From: Acidimicrobiaceae bacterium
Lineage (GTDB): Bacteria; Actinomycetota; Acidimicrobiia; Acidimicrobiales; Acidimicrobiaceae
DNA: 39,432 nt
NCBI GenBank assembly: GCA_013044385.1
Contig: JABEUN010000055.1
Coordinates: forward strand, 1-39,432
Reading direction: 5' to 3'
In this document: positions 1 through 7,909 of the stretch, one piece after another
Layout: every line of letters begins with the position of its first letter
Numbering within the stretch: the first letter of the stretch is position 1
Position numbers and translations under genes: made by a program
Notes under the pieces: generated by a model
What the model was told of the DNA's origin: nothing
The model's database searches: none
What the model saw: the letters and a program-made list of their open reading frames with translations, nothing else

Positions 1-177
1 ACTAAGGCACGAACTCTTCGTCAAATCACTCAAAAAGAGGCAGTGAAATCTAGACCAAAGACTGCAAAGGCAGGTCTCGCCTCGTCCATCTGGCGCGGAC
101 CCGCTGAGCAGACCGTTGCAGACGCTAGCCGTCAAAGAGGTTGGCTTTGGTTGATCCAGAGACCGAGTACTAAGTGA
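1..177 (+). CDS. C-terminal end of an unidentified ORF (partial, runs off left edge)
   Basis: Frame 1 is open from the window edge for 58 codons and stops at TGA 175-177. The translated tail is basic (many Arg and Lys) and includes two Trp close together near the end. No family is recognised. It converges on rnd and overlaps its last 8 bases, a 3' overlap also seen at other convergent pairs in this window. It could equally be a chance open frame, because 177 bases is short and there is no start codon to judge. Real coding is therefore only a possibility. Confidence 0.35.
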   Translation, partial: TKARTLRQITQKEAVKSRPKTAKAGLASSIWRGPAEQTVADASRQRGWLWLIQRPSTK

Positions 178-1372
178 CGAGGTCTTCGGGTCGAACAGGT
201 ATCGCCACAACGGTCCCGCCCCTGCCACCCGTGAGGCAAAGCTCGCCAGCTGCAACCTTGAGCAACTCCTTACCAACCATGTCGAATCGCCAGCCGTGTC
301 CCAGCCTCGCATCTTTCTCGCCAGCAATTAGACAGGCCACGTCGTCCCTGGTCCCAACAATTTGGGGATCGAGTTTCTCATCACTACACCGCTGCGCAAG
401 CCAAGAAATGCAGAGCGATACAACAGCGCCATTCCCCCGAATCGACTCCTCTTGCCCTTGAGGATATTCCGGGACCTTGTCCATCTCGATTCCCTGCTTG
501 ACAGCTTCCAAAAGCTCTGCGTCAAGTCCGTTGGCGAGCTGACGCGAGTCGAGCCCGCGGACCTTCAAAAGGTCGGCCTTAGTGTTCGGTACGAGCTGGG
601 CAATAGCCGCCACTGTGAGATCGCCAAGAATGTAACGAGGTGGAACATCTTGCTCCATCGCACGCTCTTCTCTCCATTCAGCCACCGATTTGGCTACTTT
701 TCTAGTCGTGCCTCGCAGTCCCCTGCACTCCTTGATCTTCAGCCATGCGAACTCGGGATCGGTGGGACCCTTACGCTTTGACGCAGATATGTCAAGTTCC
801 TCATATACCCAATCAAGCCGATCGGCGGCCGCCAGCTGGTCGGATATGACCCTTTTCAGGTCCAGTAGGTGGGCCACGTCTGATGCGGCGTACCTTTTCT
901 GGGCCTCTGAAAGGGGTCGTTGCGTCCAGTCAGAAAGTCGATCTGCCTTAGGAAGCTCGACGGAAAGAATTCGATCAGCTAGATGAGCAAGCGATGGTCT
1001 AGATAGGCCGATGAAGCTCGCCGCCAACTGTGTATCGAAAACACGCTTAGCTCGTTCTCCGGTGGCCCTCTCAAGAATGTCAAGATCCTGTTCGAGCGCG
1101 TGGAATACCAACTCTGCACCGCTACTCATTAGCGGGGCCAGCTTCGAACAGTGCACCGCGAATGGATCAACTAGAAAAGCTTTACCCGGCACGCCAAACT
1201 GCACAAGCGCCAACCTAGGGAAGTAGGTTTTCTCTCTGTGGAACTCAGTGTCCACAGCGATCTCTTGTTGGTCCGCAAGGTAGTCAACCATCTCTGTAAG
1301 GTTTCTGTCGTTACCAATCCAGACAATCTCCGGGGCTGGCGAGACACTCTTAGGGTTACCTGTTTGACTCAT
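170..1372 (-). CDS. rnd: Ribonuclease D (DEDDy 3'-5' exoribonuclease with HRDC domain)
   Basis: RNase D trims the 3' ends of tRNA precursors and other small RNAs in the cytoplasm. The N-terminal half carries the DEDDy exonuclease signature. Motif I is DTEF with D41 and E43, motif II is H91-x4-D96-L, and motif III is YAASD with Y161 and D165. The second half, from about residue 210, fits the helical HRDC region, including a segment ILGDLTVAAIAQL typical of that domain. The length of 400 residues is close to the usual 370-430. The ATG at 1372 is kept because the exonuclease domain begins about 15 residues in. It stands alone and converges on the fragment at the left edge. Identification is by recognised motifs, and the family assignment is firm. 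Confidence 0.93.
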   Translation of the reverse strand: MSQTGNPKSVSPAPEIVWIGNDRNLTEMVDYLADQQEIAVDTEFHREKTYFPRLALVQFGVPGKAFLVDPFAVHCSKLAPLMSSGAELVFHALEQDLDILERATGERAKRVFDTQLAASFIGLSRPSLAHLADRILSVELPKADRLSDWTQRPLSEAQKRYAASDVAHLLDLKRVISDQLAAADRLDWVYEELDISASKRKGPTDPEFAWLKIKECRGLRGTTRKVAKSVAEWREERAMEQDVPPRYILGDLTVAAIAQLVPNTKADLLKVRGLDSRQLANGLDAELLEAVKQGIEMDKVPEYPQGQEESIRGNGAVVSLCISWLAQRCSDEKLDPQIVGTRDDVACLIAGEKDARLGHGWRFDMVGKELLKVAAGELCLTGGRGGTVVAIPVRPEDLVT

Positions 1373-2077
1373 TACAGCCCCAGCCTAGCTGCGATTATTC
1401 GTTAGCTGATTTCTAGTCATCATGGCAAATTCGGGTACTGAAATACGTAGCACCTACGACCTCAGCTGGTTTGTCTTTTCCGACACCACCTAGGAGTCAG
1501 CTAGCACATTAGGAGTATCGAGGGAATTGGCCCGTCACTCCAAGATCACCATCAAATCGACGGCAATATCCATTTGCGATGGTTGTCGAGCCGCTTTAGC
1601 CACCTAGACAACATCGAAAAGCACCTTGTGCAGTATTCGCTGCTTGCTTGCTGGCTCTGCCGATGGAACAGCAAGTGAAAGTACTGACGAGATTGTTAGG
1701 AAACATCATTGGAAAAGAGAACGCTCCAAACAAGCTGCTGAACACCTGCAAACCTAATCACCAACCGCTGGGGAATCGCTCTCTTCGGCTTTTGACCAGC
1801 GATGTGGGCCTGTCAGTGTTGGTTAGGATCAACTGCTATTGCTGATGAGACCGGTCAATTTTGCTGCAGTGGCATCCACAGCCCCACTTGGGTCCAACGT
1901 TTTATTCAAAACCAACAACTGCAGCTTCGGTGAGACCCCGCCACTTCAATGTGATGTCGAAGAACTTCGGAGGCGAACTGAAGGGAACCTTCTGGCTTAT
2001 GCCTCGCTATCGGAACGGAGTCGCCGAGCTGTTTGCGAAAAGCATACGAAAATCGGCCTGCCCTGCAATGAAATTCC
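1373..2077. other. 705-base stretch without a recognisable gene
   Basis: This stretch lies between the rnd start and the tyrS stop. Several short plus-strand frames are open (for example from 1648, 1839 and 1861), but none has a convincing ribosome-binding site or a recognisable protein. A short stretch around 1662-1760 in a third frame reads as hydrophilic, protein-like sequence, which might be a decayed gene. I see no tRNA, riboswitch or strong terminator hairpin. The promoter of rnd should lie just above 1373, but I cannot place it confidently. Confidence 0.4.
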
Positions 2078-3355
2078 CTATCTACGTTCGACCTCTACCA
2101 AGCAGTAGTCTCTCTTTCCCTTTCTAAGCACCAGTATCTTCTCAAATATCAGATCAGACGTGCCCGCCACTTTATCTTGGCTGAGTCGCTGATCGTTCAT
2201 ATATCCACCCCCCTGTGACAGGATACGCCTAGCATCGCTCCTGGAGGTAGCCAGACCAGAACTAAGGAGAATCTCCTCAGCTGGAATACCTTTGGCTAGC
2301 TGATCCCAATCCAGCTTGATTGTGGGGGCCTCCGACAGGGCAAGCTTTATGATTTCCTCATCCTTGTCAAGAAGGCTTCCCGCGAAGAGCGCATCAGATG
2401 CCTCCTCAGCTCGAATCGCCTGGTCTACACCGTGCACCATCTCTACAATTGCCCGGGCGAAGACCTTCTGTCCGATCCGACCTTCAGGAGTCCGACTCGA
2501 CTCCCGCTCGACCTCTTCGATCTGACTCAAAGGGATAAGGGTCAGCATCCGTAAGTAGGATCCGACCATATCATCCTCCGTTCGCACGCAGAACTGGTAG
2601 AGCGAATATGGCGACGTCTTCTCTCCGTCCAACCAGATCGTGCCGGACTCGGATTTGCCGAACTTCTTTCCGTCCGCCTTGGTGACAAGTGGAAGAGTCA
2701 GTCCATACGCCTGCCGTTGTCGCATCCTCCTGATAAGGTCAACCCCGGAAACAATGTTCCCCCACTGGTCTGAACCGCCAATCTGCAGTTCGCAGTTGTA
2801 CAAGTCGTTCAATCGCAGGAAGTCATAGGCCTGAAGGACCTGATACGAGAACTCGGTGTAGGAAATACCTTGTTCACGCTCTTCGAGACGAGCTCTAACC
2901 GAGTCTCTCTGGATCATCTGATTTACACTGAAAAACTTACCAACGTCCCGCAGAAATTCTACGACCTTGAGTTCACCGAGCCAGGTCCTATTATCCAGAA
3001 TCCGAGCTCCACCAGCACTTTCGGACACTTCCACAAATCGCTCTATCTGTGCTTTAATCCCAACGAGATTCCGATCAAGGACCTCATCTGTTAACAAATT
3101 GCGCTCCTCGGACTTGCCTGACGGGTCTCCAATCATCCCGGTTCCGCCTCCCGCAACAGCAATGGGAGTGTGTCCGCCAATCTGCAGTCTTCGAAGCATC
3201 ACCAAAGGAAGCAAGCTGCCCAAGTGCAGGGAATCAGCTGAGGGGTCAAAACCGATATAGGCAGTCATCCCTCCGACATCTAACCGGTCGAGCAGTTCAT
3301 CGGAGCTGAATTGGTGGACCAGTCCACGCGCGCGAAGGTCCTCAATAAATTTCAC
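2078..3355 (-). CDS. tyrS: Tyrosyl-tRNA synthetase
   Basis: A class Ic aminoacyl-tRNA synthetase that charges tRNA-Tyr with tyrosine in the cytoplasm. The HIGH-type signature appears as HLGS at residues 44-47 after FDPSADSL. The tyrosine-binding stretch QIGGSDQWGN is at 191-200, and the KMSKS-type loop appears as KFGKS at 231-235. The C-terminal 75 or so residues fit the S4-like RNA-binding domain (SRSDARRILSQGG and following). The length of 425 is normal for the bacterial TyrS subfamily. Translation starts at GTG 3355, supported by GGAGG seven bases upstream. A hairpin lies just above that ribosome-binding site (separate entry). No T-box specifier or antiterminator sequence is visible. Confidence 0.96.
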   Translation of the reverse strand: MKFIEDLRARGLVHQFSSDELLDRLDVGGMTAYIGFDPSADSLHLGSLLPLVMLRRLQIGGHTPIAVAGGGTGMIGDPSGKSEERNLLTDEVLDRNLVGIKAQIERFVEVSESAGGARILDNRTWLGELKVVEFLRDVGKFFSVNQMIQRDSVRARLEEREQGISYTEFSYQVLQAYDFLRLNDLYNCELQIGGSDQWGNIVSGVDLIRRMRQRQAYGLTLPLVTKADGKKFGKSESGTIWLDGEKTSPYSLYQFCVRTEDDMVGSYLRMLTLIPLSQIEEVERESSRTPEGRIGQKVFARAIVEMVHGVDQAIRAEEASDALFAGSLLDKDEEIIKLALSEAPTIKLDWDQLAKGIPAEEILLSSGLATSRSDARRILSQGGGYMNDQRLSQDKVAGTSDLIFEKILVLRKGKRDYCLVEVERR

Positions 3356-3367
3356 AAGATATCCTCC

Positions 3368-3390
3368 GGGCCTAGAAGTGTCCTAGGTCC
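3368..3390 (-). promoter_or_regulatory. Hairpin in the tyrS leader, directly upstream of the Shine-Dalgarno
   Basis: CCTAG (3371-3375) and CTAGG (3383-3387) are perfect complements around a 7-base loop. The arms extend by two more G-C pairs beyond one mismatch (3368-3369 with 3389-3390). In the tyrS mRNA this stem ends about five bases before the GGAGG that serves GTG 3355. It could influence translation or mRNA stability, or be a DNA operator. Function is inferred from position only. Confidence 0.35.
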
Positions 3391-3443
3391 CTAAACAAGA
3401 TCACATTACCGGAACACAACATATCCCAGAGTCACGATGGCAG

Positions 3444-5174
3444 TCACCATTCACTTTCTATCAGCGAATCAACGGCTTGCACACATGTAGAACTGAGCAT
3501 CTTGTGCAACTCAAGATTGGACTGTCGGTCGCTTTGGACGACTCCAATCTTGAGTGAAGAGCCCTCTCTTGCATCGTCAATAAGTGTCATCAATTCACAA
3601 CTATTGGAGACTCGGCGAGCTGAGAGGCCGACTCCGATCAGAATATCGAGCAAGTTAGAGCCGTGTGGGGTACCGAACACCCGTTCAAACTCCGTATGGC
3701 CGACCTGCTCTTTTTGTGCAAGAAATGAGAAGATAGAGCCTCCATCGTTGTCATTGACTAGGAGTAATCCTTTAGGTAACTCCGCTGGGCGCCAAGTCAG
3801 AGACCCGAAATCGTGAAGAAGCGCTAGATCTCCTAGAAGCCCAACCACAAGTGATTGTGGTCCGCCAACTGCAGCCACTCCTAGGAAGGTTGAAACGACA
3901 CCGTCTATACCGTTAAGCCCTCGATTGGAGATAACTCGTGGAAACCCAGATCGCTTCCCGGCATACCACTCCAGATCCCTAACCGGCATCGAGGAGGACA
4001 CCACAATACAGTCGCTCGGCCCTAGCGACGATGCAAGCATGCGAGCTACCCCCACTTCTGTGAGAGAGTCAGCTGAATCGACATTCACCTCGATCTTCGT
4101 AGCCACTGCTTCATCGAGTGCAAGCCAACGATCAAGATAACCCGAGTTTCGCCCATTGCTTAGCCGGCCGACTCGTTCCAGAACCTGATCGAGCATCAAT
4201 TCAAGGTCACAGCTCAGGCCGACCTCCACGATTCGATCTGGATCAGCTATGACGCCGCCCTGGTTGAACCCGGCCACGACTACCGTCGGATCGTTTGCGC
4301 ACTTGGACAGGAAGCTACCGAGAACTTTGGAACTTGGGACGTCACCGAAGCGGACTACCCGTTCAGGCAACAGCACGCCAGAAGCTCGTTCTGAACGTAG
4401 TATCGAATCGAAGTATCTTATGCAGTTCGGGTGTTCAGATATTCCGCCAGAAAGTGGGTCAGCAAGTAGAGGCCAGCCGAGCAACTCAGCGAGACGAGTG
4501 GCACTCCCGCCAATGTCGGATCCGCCTCCCAGAATTATAACTCCGTTGCGTTTAGGGTCGAAGATTGAGTCGAGTACCCTGCCATCTGGAACTCCAAGCG
4601 TTACCCCACGAGTCGACCAAGGCATACCGGCCGGACGGCCAACAGTGGGCACAGCCGGTCCGTCAATCAGCGGCTCGTCAAAAGCTAGATTGACTTGAAC
4701 GGGACCCGGGGAGAGCTGAAGGGTGCTCGAGTACGCATGGCACGCAAGGCTCCTCCAGTGGCCCGATTTGCCGAGGTCTGGGACACCGGGATCATAAACT
4801 TCTTTGACACTGGTTCCCAAGATGCCAACTTGAGCCATCGTCTGCGGAGCACCAATGCCTTGGAGGCGCGGTGGGCGATCTGCGGTTAAAAGTAGTAGAG
4901 GCACCTTTCCATACAGTGCCTCAGAAGCGGCTGGTAATAACTCTGCAACGGCTGTTCCCGACGTTACGAGAACCGCCACGGGAATCCCGGTCGAACGGGC
5001 GATACCCAGAGCATAGAAACCGGAGGACCGTTCATCAAGTCTAAGGTGCACTTCAAGTTCAGCTCTAGCGATCATCGATATCGCCATCGGAGTCGATCTC
5101 GATCCAGGACTTATGACCACCTGCTTGAGTCCACACCTAATCCACTCATCAACGAGAGAGGCACAGAAGCTCAT
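3444..5174 (-). CDS. menD: MenD, 2-succinyl-5-enolpyruvyl-6-hydroxy-3-cyclohexene-1-carboxylate synthase
   Basis: A thiamine-diphosphate enzyme of menaquinone synthesis that joins isochorismate with 2-oxoglutarate and releases CO2. The N-terminal pyrimidine-binding domain contains the ISPGSRSTP stretch typical of MenD and the conserved LDERSSGFYALG glutamate region. The C-terminal domain carries the GD...N thiamine-diphosphate/Mg motif, GDLALLHD followed about 25 residues later by LLVNDNDGGSIFSF. The frame is open up to GTG 5210, but ATG 5174 is preferred: AGGAG lies five bases before it and MSFCASLVDEW matches the usual MenD N-terminus. That gives 576 residues. It diverges from menH across 68 bases that hold a palindrome. 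Confidence 0.95.
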   Translation of the reverse strand: MSFCASLVDEWIRCGLKQVVISPGSRSTPMAISMIARAELEVHLRLDERSSGFYALGIARSTGIPVAVLVTSGTAVAELLPAASEALYGKVPLLLLTADRPPRLQGIGAPQTMAQVGILGTSVKEVYDPGVPDLGKSGHWRSLACHAYSSTLQLSPGPVQVNLAFDEPLIDGPAVPTVGRPAGMPWSTRGVTLGVPDGRVLDSIFDPKRNGVIILGGGSDIGGSATRLAELLGWPLLADPLSGGISEHPNCIRYFDSILRSERASGVLLPERVVRFGDVPSSKVLGSFLSKCANDPTVVVAGFNQGGVIADPDRIVEVGLSCDLELMLDQVLERVGRLSNGRNSGYLDRWLALDEAVATKIEVNVDSADSLTEVGVARMLASSLGPSDCIVVSSSMPVRDLEWYAGKRSGFPRVISNRGLNGIDGVVSTFLGVAAVGGPQSLVVGLLGDLALLHDFGSLTWRPAELPKGLLLVNDNDGGSIFSFLAQKEQVGHTEFERVFGTPHGSNLLDILIGVGLSARRVSNSCELMTLIDDAREGSSLKIGVVQSDRQSNLELHKMLSSTCVQAVDSLIESEW

Positions 5175-5213
5175 ATTTGCTCCTGCTAGAGTTTCGGAAC
5201 CGCTCACCACACC

Positions 5214-5230
5214 CCTTTAGCCCTTAAAGG
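5214..5230. promoter_or_regulatory. 17-bp inverted repeat in the menD/menH divergent intergenic region
   Basis: CCTTTA, five bases, then TAAAGG form a perfect dyad with 6-base arms. It sits 40 bases from the menD ATG and 13 bases from the menH ATG. Such a position fits an operator controlling both divergent genes, but its right arm also supplies the AAAGG that may act as the menH ribosome-binding site, so part of the match may have that simpler explanation. The regulator is unknown. Confidence 0.35.
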
Positions 5231-5242
5231 TAGACCAACACG

Positions 5243-6148
5243 ATGCTACCAAGACACAACAACGACGTTCCAGACAGCACAAACCAAGCCCAGCCGAAAA
5301 AGAACTCCAACCCGTCCGGCCTCACCTGGAGTGCGGTCGAATCTGCAGGCTCTGGTGAGACCATACTTCTGCTTCACGGTTTCAGCCAAGGTGGTTGGTT
5401 CTGGGAGCCCTACTTAGCTCAAATGAGTGAACTCCTAAAAGCCAACGTAGTCGCCGTCGATCTACCCGGCCATGGAAGGTCACCAGACCTCTTGGTGGAC
5501 GCACCGACATTCTCCGAACTGCTCAATGAACAGTTCGGACCCATCCACATTGTCGGTTACTCCATGGGCGCACGGCTAGCAATGATTCACGCTGCAATAC
5601 ATCCGGAGTCTGTCAAGTCCTTGGTCTCCATATCTGGCCACCCCGGTATCAGAGACGAGCAGGAGCGAAGAGCCAGAGTGCAATCTGACGCGAAGATATC
5701 AGAGCGTCTGCGCAGATGCGAAGTTGTCGGCAATCCACAGGACACAAAACTGCGGTTTACCGAATTCCTACGGTGGTGGATCTCCCAACCGATCTTCGGG
5801 CAGATCGGCGAGGGCGAGTCACAACTTGATCTCCGGCTGACTAATACACCCATCAGCTTGGCCCGCGTGCTAGAACTTTTTGGCACAGGTGTCCAGGTCC
5901 CGGTATGGGACGAGATATCACAACTCTCCTCACCGCTTCTATACATGGCGGGCGAGATGGACATCAAGTACGTCGCAATCGGAACCGAACTCGCTACCAT
6001 CAGGCTAAAGAACTCCAACTATCCGACGTTACTCGAGGTGGTCCCGTCGACATTCCACTCGGTGGTCTCTCAGGCGCCCGATCATGCCATCAGGACGACC
6101 GTCCGCTTTATCCACCAGGCGATTGCAGCACGCTCTCCTTCTAACTAA
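5243..6148 (+). CDS. menH: MenH, SHCHC synthase (alpha/beta hydrolase fold)
   Basis: MenH eliminates pyruvate from the MenD product to give 2-succinyl-6-hydroxy-2,4-cyclohexadiene-1-carboxylate. The alpha/beta-hydrolase landmarks are LLLHGFSQGG (oxyanion region), DLPGHGRS, the nucleophile elbow GYSMGAR (the MenH form is usually GYSMGGR), and a late His in STFHSV. Cap-domain stretches such as FLRWW...PIFG and FGTGVQVPVWDE, and the GEMDIKY segment, resemble known MenH proteins rather than generic hydrolases. At 301 residues it is longer than the usual 250-270 because of about 35 extra polar N-terminal residues, so a later start is possible. It diverges from menD and overlaps the convergent menA by 8 bases. 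Confidence 0.85.
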   Translation: MLPRHNNDVPDSTNQAQPKKNSNPSGLTWSAVESAGSGETILLLHGFSQGGWFWEPYLAQMSELLKANVVAVDLPGHGRSPDLLVDAPTFSELLNEQFGPIHIVGYSMGARLAMIHAAIHPESVKSLVSISGHPGIRDEQERRARVQSDAKISERLRRCEVVGNPQDTKLRFTEFLRWWISQPIFGQIGEGESQLDLRLTNTPISLARVLELFGTGVQVPVWDEISQLSSPLLYMAGEMDIKYVAIGTELATIRLKNSNYPTLLEVVPSTFHSVVSQAPDHAIRTTVRFIHQAIAARSPSN

Positions 6149-7010
6149 GAGCGAGTCCTGCACCTATTAGCACGGCCTGTAAGAGCAGGAGTCGGGAGGT
6201 TCCTGCAAGCACGGGTAGGAGGTCACGTCCAGTCGCGCCCGATCTAACAGTCTTGATTGGCACCAGGGCCGCCAGGACTGAGATCAGTGCGCCAAGTGCG
6301 AATCTAAACTTTAGGCCGAGCACGAGGACGCAAACAAACGATAGTGCCACCACTGCGGTGTAAAGGAGCCGAGTCCTTTCAGCGCCAAGCCTCACAGCTA
6401 GCGTGTGCTTGTTATTGATCTTGTCTCCGTCGATATCCCTCAAGTTATTGGCCACAAGGATCGCAACTGACAACAAGCCCATCTCGGCTCCAACGAGCAG
6501 CGACCAGGAGTCGATCGACCTCGCCTGCACATAGTAAGTTCCACAAGTTGCAACCAGTCCGAAGAAGACGAAGACGAAGACTTCGCCTAGACCGTAATAT
6601 CCATATGGTTTGGGACCACCTGTGTATAGCCAGCCTGCGGATATCGAAGCCGCACCAACGAGTATCAACCAGGGCGAGACAATGACAGCAAGTGCAATGC
6701 CTGCAATACCGGCCACCAAGAACGACAACACAGCTGCTCTTTTGACCGCTGCGGCGGTAGCGGCCCCAGATGCCACGAGCCTCATTGGCCCAACACGCGT
6801 GTCATCGGTCCCACGGATACCGTCTGAATAGTCATTCGCGTAGTTCGTTGCCACCTGGATCGCAAGGGCAACCACCAATGCAGCTGCAGCAGTACCTAGA
6901 TCAAACCGCTTCGCAGCTGCAGCAAGTCCTGTACCTGCTATCACGGGTGCGATTGCCGCCGGCAGCGTCTTTGGACGCGCTCCTAAGTACCACTCCCTCG
7001 TACTGGTCAT
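6141..7010 (-). CDS. menA: MenA, 1,4-dihydroxy-2-naphthoate polyprenyltransferase
   Basis: An integral-membrane UbiA-family prenyltransferase that attaches the polyprenyl tail to dihydroxynaphthoate and yields demethylmenaquinone. The first aspartate-rich motif is NDYSDGIRGTDD at residues 59-70 and the second is NNLRDIDGD at 188-196, followed by NNKHTLAVRLG as in MenA. The rest consists of about eight or nine hydrophobic helices (for example 40-56, 92-128, 143-157, 210-225). The length of 289 is normal. The ATG at 7010 directly abuts the menB stop codon (TAAATG), so the two are very probably co-transcribed and translationally linked. Confidence 0.94.
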   Translation of the reverse strand: MTSTREWYLGARPKTLPAAIAPVIAGTGLAAAAKRFDLGTAAAALVVALAIQVATNYANDYSDGIRGTDDTRVGPMRLVASGAATAAAVKRAAVLSFLVAGIAGIALAVIVSPWLILVGAASISAGWLYTGGPKPYGYYGLGEVFVFVFFGLVATCGTYYVQARSIDSWSLLVGAEMGLLSVAILVANNLRDIDGDKINNKHTLAVRLGAERTRLLYTAVVALSFVCVLVLGLKFRFALGALISVLAALVPIKTVRSGATGRDLLPVLAGTSRLLLLQAVLIGAGLALS

Positions 7011-7868
7011 TTACGGACGCTTAGGGAATTTGCTGAAGTCCGGTTTGCGCTTCTGAACATAGGCATCCCTGCCCTCTTGTGCCTCTTCTGACATGTAGTA
7101 CAAAAGCGTGGCATCTCCGGCCAGCTGCTGAATTCCTGCCAGTCCATCATCGGCTGCATTAAACGAAGCTTTCAACATCCGGAGAGACAAAGGCGATAGC
7201 TCTAATATCTCATTCGCCCAACCGACCGTCTCCTCTTCGAGCATCTCTAACGGCACAACCTTGTTGACGAGTCCCATATCGAGTGCCTCCTGGGCGCCGT
7301 ACTGGCGACATAGGAACCAGATCTCCTTGGCCTTCTTGAGGCCCACTGTCCGAGCCAGGATGCTCGACCCATACCCGCCATCGAAGCTACCTACTCTGGG
7401 TCCAGTCTGACCAAAGCGGGCGTTGTCCGCAGCGATGGTGAGGTCGCACACGAGGTGAAGAACGTGTCCCCCTCCGATTGCGAATCCCGCAACCATCGCT
7501 ATGACCGGCTTCGGAAGTCTCCGAATTTGGATCTGAAGGTCTAGGACGTTGAGCCTCCCGATACCAGCTTTGGCCACGGCGTCATCTCCGATGTAGCCGT
7601 CATCGCCCCTAATTCGCTGATCGCCTCCGGAGCAGAATGCCAAAGGTCCTTCTCCACAAAGGATCACTACTCCGACCGACGGATCATTCCTGGCCGCCTC
7701 GAACGCATTCGCAAGCTCGAACAATGTCTGTGGACGAAACGCGTTTCTGACCTCGGGCCTATTTATAGTAATCTTTGAAATGCCACCCGACAGCTGATAC
7801 TTGATGTCAGAATAGCTACCAGCGTCTATCCAATTGACACTCAAATCGCCACTTCCTTCCGCAGGCAT
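7011..7868 (-). CDS. menB: MenB, 1,4-dihydroxy-2-naphthoyl-CoA synthase
   Basis: A crotonase-fold enzyme that cyclises o-succinylbenzoyl-CoA into dihydroxynaphthoyl-CoA. The entry motif [11 protein letters not shown] (36-46), the oxyanion segments FCSGGDQ (78-83) and [10 protein letters not shown] (128-137), and the MenB-specific [10 protein letters not shown] (160-169) are all present, as is the C-terminal [12 protein letters not shown] signature. The length of 285 fits. ATG 7868 is used, though no clear ribosome-binding site precedes it. A TTG nine codons in has GGAAGGAAG upstream and is an alternative start. It heads a menB-menA operon and diverges from menE across 41 bases. Confidence 0.96.
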   Translation of the reverse strand: MPAEGSGDLSVNWIDAGSYSDIKYQLSGGISKITINRPEVRNAFRPQTLFELANAFEAARNDPSVGVVILCGEGPLAFCSGGDQRIRGDDGYIGDDAVAKAGIGRLNVLDLQIQIRRLPKPVIAMVAGFAIGGGHVLHLVCDLTIAADNARFGQTGPRVGSFDGGYGSSILARTVGLKKAKEIWFLCRQYGAQEALDMGLVNKVVPLEMLEEETVGWANEILELSPLSLRMLKASFNAADDGLAGIQQLAGDATLLYYMSEEAQEGRDAYVQKRKPDFSKFPKRP

Positions 7869-7909
7869 CAGCCCGTATTTTGTGATCGCTTCCGAATTAG
7901 CGTATTGCT

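Noticed and set aside
3356-3443. T-box riboswitch upstream of tyrS
   Set aside because: The region is under 90 bases and has no T-box core sequence or specifier loop; only a simple hairpin is present.
4249-4698. 149-codon plus-strand ORF inside menD
   Set aside because: It is antisense to a strongly supported MenD and has a low-complexity Ser/Pro/Arg composition typical of shadow frames.
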